Source: Neobacillus rhizosphaerae
Lineage (GTDB): Bacteria > Bacillota > Bacilli > Bacillales > Cytobacillaceae
Length of the DNA: 64,000 nt
Direction of reading: 5' to 3'
Assembly (NCBI RefSeq): GCF_937468385.1
Contig: NZ_CALBWS010000004.1
Location: forward strand, 62,001 to 126,000
The notes beneath the pieces were generated by a model. It was not told where the DNA came from, did not search any database, and saw nothing but the letters and a program-made list of their open reading frames with translations. Positions 1-8,457 of the stretch are shown here, in pieces; the stretch's first letter is position 1; each line of letters opens with the position of its first letter. The translations under genes and the position numbers were made by a program.

Positions 1-555
1 TTGAGCCACTTTTTCCTCTAAATATTCCGCATAAATGATGTGTTCAAATATAGACTCATTACCTTCATTTGTTCTTACAATGGTTGAGTTTTTACTAAAA
101 ACAACTAAATACTCGATTGGCATTGGGGGAATTTTATGTTTTATCATCCAACTTATTAATTGGGTTCGATGCCGCCTAGCTTGTGTCAGTGGATTGGCGA
201 TCCCTTCTTCACTATCTTTATAGGTTCTGACTACGCCTTTTGTATACTTGTCAAAAAAGAGTGTCCCTGTTATATTCTTTATTTCTATAACCAATCCAAA
301 CATTTGTGAAAAAATAAGACTATCGATTTGAAAGGTATTGTTACATTTCAGACGAAGGTCGTTGATGATCCTATATGGTTCATCTGGCAAATAGGAAAGA
401 TAATAATCCACATTTTTCTCTCCCGAATATCCCGTTTTCCAATTAATTAGTTCCTTTTCAATATCCTTGAATCTTGAATGAAGTTTATCTATCCTCCGAA
501 GAAGTGCCTCCCGTTGTAAAAGTGGTATTGGAACCTTCCTTTCATTTAAAATCAT
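1..555 (-). CDS. NERD-domain protein, 3' end outside window
   Basis: This reading frame is open from an ATG at 553-555 to the window edge, giving 185 visible residues. A good ribosome site (GGAGGAGTAGGC) precedes the ATG. The middle of the protein has the pattern of the nuclease-related domain (NERD, PF08378): YSGEKNVDYYL near residue 45, then FQIDSLIF and FGLVIEIKN near residues 88-105. The acidic and lysine residues there match the restriction-endonuclease-like core of the family. NERD proteins of Bacillaceae are common and mostly uncharacterised, and nuclease activity is not established for most. No neighbour suggests a specific role. The remainder lies to the left of the window. Confidence 0.85.
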   Translation of the reverse strand, partial: MILNERKVPIPLLQREALLRRIDKLHSRFKDIEKELINWKTGYSGEKNVDYYLSYLPDEPYRIINDLRLKCNNTFQIDSLIFSQMFGLVIEIKNITGTLFFDKYTKGVVRTYKDSEEGIANPLTQARRHRTQLISWMIKHKIPPMPIEYLVVFSKNSTIVRTNEGNESIFEHIIYAEYLEEKVAQ

Positions 556-754
556 GCCTACTCCTCCTTTTTTGTCTTCAACCTCTAATTTTCCTTATTC
601 AGAAGGAAAACCCCTTCCACTTAATTGGCAATTTTTTGTGAACGTTTTTCAGTTTGTTGAAGTTTGTAAAGTAACGGTAATTTTTTCGCTCATTTGGGAA
701 GAAAAGTCCTTTTTTTAAAGGATTTTTGACGGGGCAGTATTTTTGATAATAGAA

Positions 755-932
755 ATCGTCATTTTCTGAGGTAAATGGGCTGGTTTTTGACCCACTTATT
801 TAGCTTGAAAAGTCGATTGGCTGATTTTTCGGAGGTTTTGGCTCATTTTTTCACTAGATTGGCTCATTCTCAGTAGGGAATGGCTCATTTTTTCATGTTA
901 TTGGCTCATTTTTCAGGAACATTGGCTTTTTT
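755..932. repeat. 21-bp phased array A (TTGGCTCATTTTT units)
   Basis: The word TGGCTC or a close variant starts at 818, 839, 860, 881, 902 and 923, exactly 21 bases apart. Weaker in-phase units sit at 755 and 776. The last unit is TGGCTTTTTT. The array lies between the upp terminator and the NERD gene and covers much of the 508-base gap at 556-1063. The rest of that gap is AT-rich with nothing recognisable apart from the upp terminator. The same unit, spacing and ending recur at 26715 and 53011. Confidence 0.9.
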
Positions 933-1024
933 ACCAATTAAACCTAAATATCACCTCTTTTTTTCAAAAAAAAAGTGCCGCTAGCCAATACAAATTAACA
1001 CCCACAGGGGTTAATGTTCCCAAC

Positions 1025-1052
1025 AAAAAAAGCCGAGCGAACTCGGCTTTTC
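1025..1052 (-). terminator. Intrinsic terminator of upp
   Basis: AAAGCCGAG and CTCGGCTTT form a GC-rich stem with a CGAA loop, and a T-run follows on the minus strand. It lies 12 bases after the upp stop. Confidence 0.9.
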
Positions 1053-1063
1053 CCAAAAAACAC

Positions 1064-1726
<663 letters not shown>

Positions 1727-1799
1727 CTAAGAAACACTTCGTCTAATTTTACAGAAAAAAAATGCATTGAGCAACTCGTAACCCCTTTTTCAAAAAGAA

Positions 1800-1824
1800 A
1801 ACTTGCCGACAAATGTCGGCAAGC
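1800..1824 (-). terminator. Terminator of the lic-like operon
   Basis: CTTGCCGACA and TGTCGGCAAG form a perfect 10-bp stem with a two-base loop. TTTTCTTTTTG follows on the minus strand, directly after the permease stop. Confidence 0.85.
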
Positions 1825-1825
1825 T

Positions 1826-2800
1826 TTATGCAACCCTACTACTTAATTCTGGTTCCTTTTTATCAACCACGACCGTCAATACGGCACCTGCCATGATGAA
1901 CACTGCAAAAACAATATTTTTCAACGAGAAATCGCCATGTAAGAATAATACATCTAGGAAAATCGCAAAGGCAACGTAAGAGATATTCAGTGACATTGCC
2001 CGAACGGGGCCGATGAGCTTAATGGCTTGATAATAGAATACGTAAGAAAGCGTTCCAAACATTGCAATGAGTCCAATAAACCAGAAAGTCTTAGTTGATG
2101 CCACTTGTACGGTTAATGAGTGGCCGACAAAGATAGGAATAATGATGACAGCAAAGATCACAGCTGATGTTAATTGGCGAATGAACAGGGCTTGTAAGGG
2201 GCTAACTTCATCATCCTTCATCCCATAAGCCGAAATAACCGATTCCATTCCCCAGCCAAAAATACAGAATATGATAAAAATAAATCCGATAGAAACCGAT
2301 GTTCCGGTAATTAAATTTCCGGAATAGCTGAGGGCAATGGTGAAGCCAATACTAGTCAGCAGCCCTACCCAGTTTTTCAAAGAAAGCTTGTCACGTAAAA
2401 TTAAAAAGGCAAACAAAGCCCCGACTGCCGGGAAAATTGATGAAATCGAAGCGGTAAACGATGCGCCGATTTTCTGAACGGATAGGACATAAAAGGTCAT
2501 CCCGACCGGTCCGCCAAGCGTGGCGGCGAGTACAACCCACCAGCCGCTTTTCGTCTTCAGCTTGCGAAAGGATTCACCTAGTTCTCCTCTGACTGCCATT
2601 AACAGCATCATCCACAGAGAAGAAAATGAATCGTGTAAAAAAGTACTTAATAATGGCGCTGCTAAAACAATGTCACTAAATTTTAAAAAGGTGGTCGAAG
2701 ATAAGGCATAGCCAATTAAAATTGTATCAATTGCCCACGTTAATCCTGCACCTAAGCCAATGGAAACGCCCTTTGCATTAAATTTTTCCAAGTATCTCAT
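1826..2800 (-). CDS. DMT-family permease, LicB-like (putative choline uptake)
   Basis: This is a hydrophobic protein of about 324 residues with roughly ten membrane segments in two EamA/DMT halves. Examples are GLTWAIDTILIGYAL near residue 20 and the second-half IGLIAMFGTLSYVFYYQ. It overlaps the 3' end of the upstream HTH-LicC-LicA fusion by 23 bases, so the two are translationally coupled. In Haemophilus and pneumococcus the LicB partner of LicA and LicC is a permease of this superfamily that imports choline. That role is inferred here from context and topology. The start is uncertain: an ATG at 2800 lies very close to AAGGGG, and a TTG nine bases downstream (2791) has better spacing. A sequence search could instead place it among other DMT exporters. 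Confidence 0.75.
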   Translation of the reverse strand: MRYLEKFNAKGVSIGLGAGLTWAIDTILIGYALSSTTFLKFSDIVLAAPLLSTFLHDSFSSLWMMLLMAVRGELGESFRKLKTKSGWWVVLAATLGGPVGMTFYVLSVQKIGASFTASISSIFPAVGALFAFLILRDKLSLKNWVGLLTSIGFTIALSYSGNLITGTSVSIGFIFIIFCIFGWGMESVISAYGMKDDEVSPLQALFIRQLTSAVIFAVIIIPIFVGHSLTVQVASTKTFWFIGLIAMFGTLSYVFYYQAIKLIGPVRAMSLNISYVAFAIFLDVLFLHGDFSLKNIVFAVFIMAGAVLTVVVDKKEPELSSRVA

Positions 2801-4661
2801 ACCCCTTATAATGATTTTGGTATTCCTGTAAATTATTTTGTGCTCGGGTAAAACGAGTGAAGGCATAGGATCCAAAATCTTCTCCACCTGCTTCCTTCAT
2901 CAGTGCCCAGATGGTCCAAAGGAAATCAAGGAAAATCTTATTCAATAACAGCTGCTGTAGGCCTGCTGTTGTGACATCTCCATTGAAATATTCCAGCAAG
3001 AATAGCTTTTCCTCAGCCGGAGACAGTTCTGCTTCAATGATGTATGCCGCTACATCCCAAAGCGGGTCGTTCATACCGGAAAATTCCCAGTCAATCAGGA
3101 ACATCTTCTCTTCGCCGCTCTTAACGAAGTTTTCAGCAAGTGGATCATTATGGCAGGGAACAGGCTTAATGTTTAACGATTTGTAGTATTCCTCAAGCTC
3201 AAGAACTTGCTGTTTTACTGCATCATGTCCGTCAAACAATACACCATTTAGCACTTCTAAGAGTGTTTCATATTCGGTAATCTTTTCAAACACATCAAAT
3301 CGGGCGTTAAAGGTTTCACCTGATGTATGCAATGTTTGAAAAATACCGGCTACCTGAATCAGGTTATCTTCTCTTGTACCTGTTTTCGGATTTAGTGTTT
3401 CGGCATCAGGGATAAACCTGACAATTTTCAAGCCAGTTTCAGCATTAAAATAAATCACCTCTGGATTAATTCCTAGCAGGCTGGTGATTTCTGAATTTAC
3501 CTTTTCATCAAGACGATTGATATATTGTTCCGTGCCTTTTCCCGGAATTCTCGCCGCGTACTCCTGGCCGGCAACGGTCACTTTAAAGTTGCGGTTCGTC
3601 AATCCCCCAAGCGCTTCGACAGAGGTTACCTCATCGATCCCCATATTCAAAGCAGTAGCAATCACTTGCTTTAATTCTCGTTCCTTAAATTCTGCTTCTT
3701 TTCGCTGGAGCATTGGGTAAAACTTATCAACAACTTTAAAATGGTGTTCATAGCTATCAATTTCAGCCCAAACGAGGTCAGCAATTTTCAAAAAACTAAC
3801 ATTGATAATCCGCGATACATCCAAGAGGATATATTCGTAATTCACATAAGGATTTTTATTGGTTTCAAATAATTGCAGCATTTCCTTATAGACTTCATAA
3901 GAAAACTTAGTAATCCCGGTCATTTCCCCATCAATCCGGTTTAGCTGATGAATGTCCTTGGAGATTTTATAAAGGTAATTATTTTGAATTTCAATAAAGG
4001 CTTCATCCCCAAAGCCGCTTTCTTGTGTCACAAGCAGACAATCTCTTTCCTCATGGTTGAGAAGCTCGGTGACCGCACTTTCTTCAATTAGAATATCATC
4101 TTCCAAAAGAATAAAATCATCAGTCAGCAGTTCAGAAGCGGTGGCGAGCGAGGCCATGCTGCCTGTCCATAGGTATCGTGGATTTTCCACAAAATGAATG
4201 GCCGGATTTTCCTTCAAGGCTGTTATTTTATCAAAGGCTTCTTTTTTATAGCCAGTGACGATGATGATTTTTTCAATCCCATTATTCTCAAGGATGCCGA
4301 TGTTTCTCTCCAAAAGGGTGGTATCCTTGATTGGCAACAAACAGGCGGGTTTATCAAATTCAGCTTTTGTCCCTGCAGCTAGAATGACCGCCTGCTTGAC
4401 TATTTTTCTTTCATTATTATGAATGATGACCTTTGTTCCATGAAGCTGGTCTAATTCATTTTTTAAGTACTCTTTACCATTTTCAGTTACCTCATAATGG
4501 TTGGCTTTTCCTGATTTTTTGATGACAATCATTTTTTCATCTGCTAGTTGATTTAGCATGTAATTGACTTTTCCAACTGAAAGGCTGCATAGTTCTGCTA
4601 AAGACCTTTGTGAGATTTTAGAATTCTGTGTAAGAGCATCTAACATTTGAAATCGATACAT
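2778..4661 (-). CDS. Three-domain fusion: winged helix + LicC-like nucleotidyltransferase + LicA-like kinase
   Basis: The 627-residue protein has three parts. Residues 1-75 look like a MarR-type winged helix (SQRSLAELCSLSVGKVNYML). Residues 90-310 are a nucleotidyltransferase of the LicC/NTP_transf_3 type, with AVILAAGTKAEFDKPACLLP at 91-110 and the metal-site LLEDD at 185-189. Residues 340-600 are a choline/ethanolamine-kinase-like fold with the glycine loop LGGLTNRNF at 351, the Brenner motif CHNDPLAEN at 503 and LIDWEFSGMNDP at 522. In separate proteins, LicA phosphorylates choline and LicC makes CDP-choline for attachment to surface polymers. A single chain could therefore do both steps and bind DNA. 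It lies in an operon with a LicB-like permease. The substrate could instead be ethanolamine or another alcohol. Confidence 0.85.
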   Translation of the reverse strand: MYRFQMLDALTQNSKISQRSLAELCSLSVGKVNYMLNQLADEKMIVIKKSGKANHYEVTENGKEYLKNELDQLHGTKVIIHNNERKIVKQAVILAAGTKAEFDKPACLLPIKDTTLLERNIGILENNGIEKIIIVTGYKKEAFDKITALKENPAIHFVENPRYLWTGSMASLATASELLTDDFILLEDDILIEESAVTELLNHEERDCLLVTQESGFGDEAFIEIQNNYLYKISKDIHQLNRIDGEMTGITKFSYEVYKEMLQLFETNKNPYVNYEYILLDVSRIINVSFLKIADLVWAEIDSYEHHFKVVDKFYPMLQRKEAEFKERELKQVIATALNMGIDEVTSVEALGGLTNRNFKVTVAGQEYAARIPGKGTEQYINRLDEKVNSEITSLLGINPEVIYFNAETGLKIVRFIPDAETLNPKTGTREDNLIQVAGIFQTLHTSGETFNARFDVFEKITEYETLLEVLNGVLFDGHDAVKQQVLELEEYYKSLNIKPVPCHNDPLAENFVKSGEEKMFLIDWEFSGMNDPLWDVAAYIIEAELSPAEEKLFLLEYFNGDVTTAGLQQLLLNKIFLDFLWTIWALMKEAGGEDFGSYAFTRFTRAQNNLQEYQNHYKGYEILGKI

Positions 4662-4785
4662 TTTGGGATCTCAACTCCTAGCCGTTCATTTTTTGAACAA
4701 CCGAATTTTACCATATTATATTAACTCTGTATAGGAAAATTTTTCAACAATTCAATCATGTGTTTCAACTCTTACCCTATCATGG

Positions 4786-4886
4786 AAAAAGCGGTGTGAG
4801 CTGGGCATAATCGTTGGGAAAAACGTAAATATTTACTCTGATTGCATTCAATGATTCATTTTTTGCAGCGCTCAGCCCCTTTTCCC
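4786..4886. repeat. Dispersed ~115-bp repeat, family III, diverged copy 1
   Basis: Running from GCGGTGTGAGC to GCAGCGCTCAGCCCCTTTTCC, this resembles two better-matched copies at 53853-53968 and 60791-60906. All share a 5' GGyGGTG-like motif, a central AATATTT/TATTTCA stretch, and GATTCATTTTTGCGGCGCTCCGCC near the end. This copy is the most diverged. It lies between the glyA terminator and the lic-like operon. Confidence 0.55.
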
Positions 4887-4887
4887 C

Positions 4888-4923
4888 CCCCCCAAAAAAA
4901 ACAGCCCTCTATTAAAAGAGGGC
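4888..4923 (-). terminator. Terminator of glyA
   Basis: GCCCTCT and AGAGGGC form a 7-bp stem with an ATTAAA loop, followed on the minus strand by a T-run. A tract of ten C (4884-4893 on the plus strand) directly adjoins the A-tract. Confidence 0.85.
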
Positions 4924-4935
4924 CGATTGCGAAAA

Positions 4936-6177
4936 TTAATATTCCGGATAAAGGGTAAACTTTCCTGTTAATGCTTCAACACGTCCACTTGCTTCGATAA
5001 GCTTCGCTTCATCTTCATGATTTTTCAAGGTAAACGCAATAATAGAGGCGATTTCGTCCATTTCCGCTAAACCGAAACCTCGACTTGTGACGGCAGCCGT
5101 ACCAATGCGGATACCACTTGTCACAAATGGGCTTTGCGGATCGAATGGAATCGTGTTTTTATTAACGGTAATACCAATTTCATCAAGCACCTTTTCGGCT
5201 ACTTTGCCTGTTAAGCCAAGGTTTTGAACATCCACTAACAGCAAGTGGTTGTCAGTTCCACCGGAGACGAGCTTTAAGCCTTCTTTTTCTAGACTTTCAG
5301 CTAAGCGCTTGGCATTGGCGACAATATGACCGGCATATTCTTTAAAGCTTGGCTGCAATGCTTCACCAAACGCAACCGCTTTGGCAGCAATCACATGCAT
5401 CAGCGGACCGCCTTGAATCCCAGGGAAAATGGATTTATCGATTTTCTTACCATATTCCTCTTTGCAAAGAATCATCCCACCGCGTGGACCGCGCAGTGTT
5501 TTATGAGTGGTCGTCGTTACAAAATCAGCATATGGCACTGGATTTTGGTGCAGACCTGCGGCAACCAGTCCAGCGATGTGGGCCATATCCACCATCAGGA
5601 AGGCGCCAACTTCATCAGCAATCTCACGGAACTTGGCAAAATCGATTTCCCGTGGGTAAGCGCTGGCACCGGCAACGATTAACTTTGGCTTGTGTTCACG
5701 GGCTTTTTCAAGAACCACATCATAATTGATGCGATGGGTCGTTTCGTCGACACCATACTCAACAAAATTATATTGAATGCCACTGAAATTGACCGGACTG
5801 CCATGGGTTAAATGCCCGCCGTGCGAAAGGTTCATGCCAAGCACTGTGTCACCTTGCTCGAGGATCGTGAAGTAGACTGCCATATTGGCCTGTGCTCCAG
5901 AGTGCGGCTGCACGTTGACATACTCCGCACCGAAAATTTCCTTGGCCCGGTCGCGGGCTAAGTCCTCAACTATATCCACATACTCACAGCCGCCATAGTA
6001 GCGGCGACCTGGGTAACCTTCTGCATATTTATTGGTCAAAACAGACCCTTGAGCCTCCATGACCGCTTCACTGACAAAGTTTTCTGAGGCAATTAATTCG
6101 ATTTTACTGCGCTGACGTCCCAATTCTTTTTGGATCGCTTGAAAAACTTGTTCGTCTGCCTGAGCCAAATGCTTCAT
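4936..6177 (-). CDS. glyA: Serine hydroxymethyltransferase
   Basis: GlyA interconverts serine and glycine, loading one-carbon units on tetrahydrofolate with a PLP cofactor. The 413-residue protein matches the usual bacterial length. Visible landmarks are [15 protein letters not shown] near the N-terminus, the tyrosine-rich [14 protein letters not shown], and the PLP lysine in [15 protein letters not shown]. The start is the ATG in [10 protein letters not shown], preceded by AAAAGGGGGAAATATC; twelve extra upstream codons are open but lack homology and ribosome-site support. Its neighbours ywlG, rpiB and ywlE keep the Bacillus order on the 5' side. Confidence 0.97.
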   Translation of the reverse strand: MKHLAQADEQVFQAIQKELGRQRSKIELIASENFVSEAVMEAQGSVLTNKYAEGYPGRRYYGGCEYVDIVEDLARDRAKEIFGAEYVNVQPHSGAQANMAVYFTILEQGDTVLGMNLSHGGHLTHGSPVNFSGIQYNFVEYGVDETTHRINYDVVLEKAREHKPKLIVAGASAYPREIDFAKFREIADEVGAFLMVDMAHIAGLVAAGLHQNPVPYADFVTTTTHKTLRGPRGGMILCKEEYGKKIDKSIFPGIQGGPLMHVIAAKAVAFGEALQPSFKEYAGHIVANAKRLAESLEKEGLKLVSGGTDNHLLLVDVQNLGLTGKVAEKVLDEIGITVNKNTIPFDPQSPFVTSGIRIGTAAVTSRGFGLAEMDEIASIIAFTLKNHEDEAKLIEASGRVEALTGKFTLYPEY

Positions 6178-6472
6178 GATATTTCCCCCTTTTATGTAAG
6201 AAACCACAAACAATTTGAAAATTTCCTCTTCATTTTAGCATGTTTTTCTAGGAAGTAAAAAATTTAATCGCGACAACCAGCGGCTGCTCGGTTATTATCG
6301 CCGCAATCACATTTGGAAGCCCTTTGTCCATGGATGTGGTGCTTCATGGATGTTGGTATCTTCTAGATGTGTTGTCTCCTAACCGTGGGTTTCCTAGCCT
6401 TGGTGTCTTAGCCTTGGTAGTGGTCCTTTGTATAGCGCCGACACCAAGGACAGTTTGACACCAAATACGGTT
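6178..6472. other. glyA-ywlG intergenic region with inverted repeat
   Basis: This 295-base stretch has no convincing gene. Its part at 6380-6470 contains the inverted repeat CCTTGGTGTC ... GACACCAAGG (10 bp, loop about 32) and several repeats of CCTTGGT. Its base composition differs from the AT-rich promoter part at 6190-6260. Confidence 0.5.
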
Positions 6473-7039
6473 TTAAGAACAGCTCGAATTCTCTTTGCTT
6501 CGTTCATATACAGCTCTAGCGCCGCCAATCAGTTTTGGCCTGGTTATCGCTAGCGTAACGTGGGCCTGGCCGATGGTTTTTTGCTTGACCCGGATCGGCA
6601 CGGCCACATGTTTCATGTGCATGCCAATGAAGGTGTGGCCGATGTCAATCCCAGCCTCCGCCTTGACAAACTCCACGACAACGGCATCTGTCAGATGTTC
6701 AAAGGCGTAGGTTGCCATTGCCCCGCCCGCCTTTCGGACAGGGACAACGGAAACCTCATCGAATTGTCGTGCTTCGGCAACAGAGCGCTCGACAACAAGC
6801 GCCCTGTTTAAGTGCTCACAGCATTGAAACGCTAACTGAATACCCGTTTCCGACTGAAGTTTTTTCAAGCCGTGAAAAATCATTTTGGCCGCGTCGAAGC
6901 TGCCCGCGGTTCCAATCCGTTCACCGATAACCTCACTCGTGCTGCAGCCAACAACCAACAGCTGCCCCGGCTTGAACGCGGCCTGCTCCTTGAATTCTGT
7001 TAAAATCACTTCTAGTTCCCTTTCCCATTCGTGGATCAT
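6473..7039 (-). CDS. ywlG: UPF0340/DUF436 family protein YwlG
   Basis: The 188-residue protein belongs to the YwlG family (TIGR01440), a thioredoxin-fold-like cytoplasmic family of unknown function. Family features seen are [21 protein letters not shown] near residue 30, [14 protein letters not shown] near 75 and [12 protein letters not shown] near 140. The C-terminal NSSCS tail is slightly longer than the end I expect for the family. It occupies its normal place between glyA and rpiB. The ribosome site is weak (GGAAGGGTG, 13 bases from the ATG), so the exact start is less certain than the identity. Confidence 0.9.
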   Translation of the reverse strand: MIHEWERELEVILTEFKEQAAFKPGQLLVVGCSTSEVIGERIGTAGSFDAAKMIFHGLKKLQSETGIQLAFQCCEHLNRALVVERSVAEARQFDEVSVVPVRKAGGAMATYAFEHLTDAVVVEFVKAEAGIDIGHTFIGMHMKHVAVPIRVKQKTIGQAHVTLAITRPKLIGGARAVYERSKENSSCS

Positions 7040-7259
7040 AAATAGGCCACACCCTTCCCATAAGGCTGTTTTCGGACAATTAGTAGGTTCGCTAAACTAA
7101 TCGTTATTTCTCAACAAAAAACAACTGATTTCAGTAAATTCCCTTAAAATGGATGAAGCTATTCGGTCTATACCTGAACGGCTTATTTGTGGAAAACTCT
7201 AGTTTCATTACGATTCTTTCTGCGAAAAGGAATCCTTTATTTGCGAATCCAAGACATCG

Positions 7260-7706
7260 TTAGAGATGCTTTTCCTCATATTCGGTAATTTTGCCCACGC
7301 GATTCGCATGACGGCCGCCTTCGAATGTCTCTGTCAGCCAAATTTCAGCAATATCCCTTGCCAGACCAGGGCCGATGACGCGCTCACCCATAGCGAGGAT
7401 GTTGGAATCATTATGTGCCCTTGTGGCTTTGGCACTAAATGTGTCATGCACTAGGGCGCAGCGAATGCCTTTCACCTTGTTGGCCGCAATGCTCATGCCA
7501 ATGCCGGTTCCACAAATCAAAATCCCTCTGTCAAACTCACCGCTGGCCACCTTTTCGGCAACAGGCAGCGCATAATCCGGGTAATCCACCGATGTTTCAC
7601 ATTCACAGCCAAAATCGACATATTCAATTTTTAATTCATCCAGTAAATTGGCGATTTCCTTACGAATATGTATACCGCCATGGTCTGATGCTAAAGCTAC
7701 TTTCAT
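7260..7706 (-). CDS. rpiB: Ribose 5-phosphate isomerase B
   Basis: RpiB interconverts ribose 5-phosphate and ribulose 5-phosphate in the pentose phosphate pathway. The 148-residue protein starts MKVALASDHGGIHIRKEI. It shows the RpiB/LacAB signatures CGTGIGMSIAANKVKGIRCALVHD (with the catalytic cysteine near residue 66) and RAHNDSNILAMGERVIG. The ribosome site AGGAGGATTTTTAC precedes the ATG. It follows ywlE in the same direction and probably forms part of the ywlE-rpiB transcription unit of Bacillus, although a terminator-like hairpin lies between them. Confidence 0.96.
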   Translation of the reverse strand: MKVALASDHGGIHIRKEIANLLDELKIEYVDFGCECETSVDYPDYALPVAEKVASGEFDRGILICGTGIGMSIAANKVKGIRCALVHDTFSAKATRAHNDSNILAMGERVIGPGLARDIAEIWLTETFEGGRHANRVGKITEYEEKHL

Positions 7707-7789
7707 GTAAAAATCCTCCTATTCATTCGTCAATCTTAGTTTAATTTTGACATATCAACCTAAAAATATAAAGATTAATGAAAAATAAA

Positions 7790-7812
7790 AGCTCTCTTTT
7801 TAAAAAGAGAGC
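7790..7812 (-). terminator. Terminator after ywlE
   Basis: GCTCTCTTTTT and AAAAAGAGAGC form a perfect stem. On the minus strand TTTTATTTTTC follows. It lies between the ywlE stop and rpiB. Confidence 0.75.
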
Positions 7813-7823
7813 CCTGTTTGGCA

Positions 7824-8264
7824 TTATGGCCTTAATTTTTCGATGGCTCTGTTGATTAACTCGCCAAGCTCACGATAGGTTTCTTCATATATCGCCAGGC
7901 TCCCACCGTAGGGATCGACCACGTCATGATTGTATTTTTCACCACTGTATTCCTTTAAGGTAAAAACCTTCACTTTTGCCTGAGGGTATTGCTGCTGGAT
8001 AGCAAACTTGTGGGAGGCTGTCATCGTTAAGATGAGGTCCGCCCATTCAACCTCCACATTGGTCAGCGGGGTGGAATGATGCTGGTGTGAAATTTTATTG
8101 TCACCGAGCACCTGCTTAGCATGTGCTGATGCCTCGCTGCCAGTGGCGGCATAGATTCCCGCTGACTTAACCTCGATGCCATCCAGATTTTTATTTTTCA
8201 AAATCGCTTCTGCCATTGGACTCCGGCATGTGTTCCCCGTACATACAAACAAAATTCGCTCCAT
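7824..8264 (-). CDS. ywlE: Protein-arginine phosphatase YwlE
   Basis: This low-molecular-weight phosphatase-fold protein has 146 residues. The P-loop CTGNTCRSP (residues 7-15) carries the threonine that distinguishes arginine-phosphatases from tyrosine-phosphatases in this family, and the general-acid loop is DPYGGSLAIYEET. In B. subtilis YwlE removes phosphate from arginines placed by the McsB kinase, opposing ClpCP-dependent degradation and affecting stress response and germination. The start is MERILFVCTG, preceded by AAAGGGGGCGGACCAT; 24 upstream open codons are not part of the fold. It sits between rpiB and the inserted choline-binding-type gene. Confidence 0.95.
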   Translation of the reverse strand: MERILFVCTGNTCRSPMAEAILKNKNLDGIEVKSAGIYAATGSEASAHAKQVLGDNKISHQHHSTPLTNVEVEWADLILTMTASHKFAIQQQYPQAKVKVFTLKEYSGEKYNHDVVDPYGGSLAIYEETYRELGELINRAIEKLRP

Positions 8265-8457
8265 ATGGTCCGCCCCCTTTCCTATATTATAAAACAACTT
8301 CCACCGATTCAAACCCTTCAAACGCCTGCTTGCCAATTTTTAAAATGGGGCTTGTTTCGAATGATTGGAAAAAAGGCTAATATTCGTTTACCTCTGTCAG
8401 GTGGGCGTTTTGCCAAATCGTATGTGACCCGAAAACATTCACTCTAGATCTGGTAAT

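Noticed and set aside
818..932. CRISPR array interpretation of the 21-bp phased arrays
   Set aside because: Repeats are only about 10-13 bases, spacers about 8-10 bases and AT-rich, and no cas genes are present in the window.
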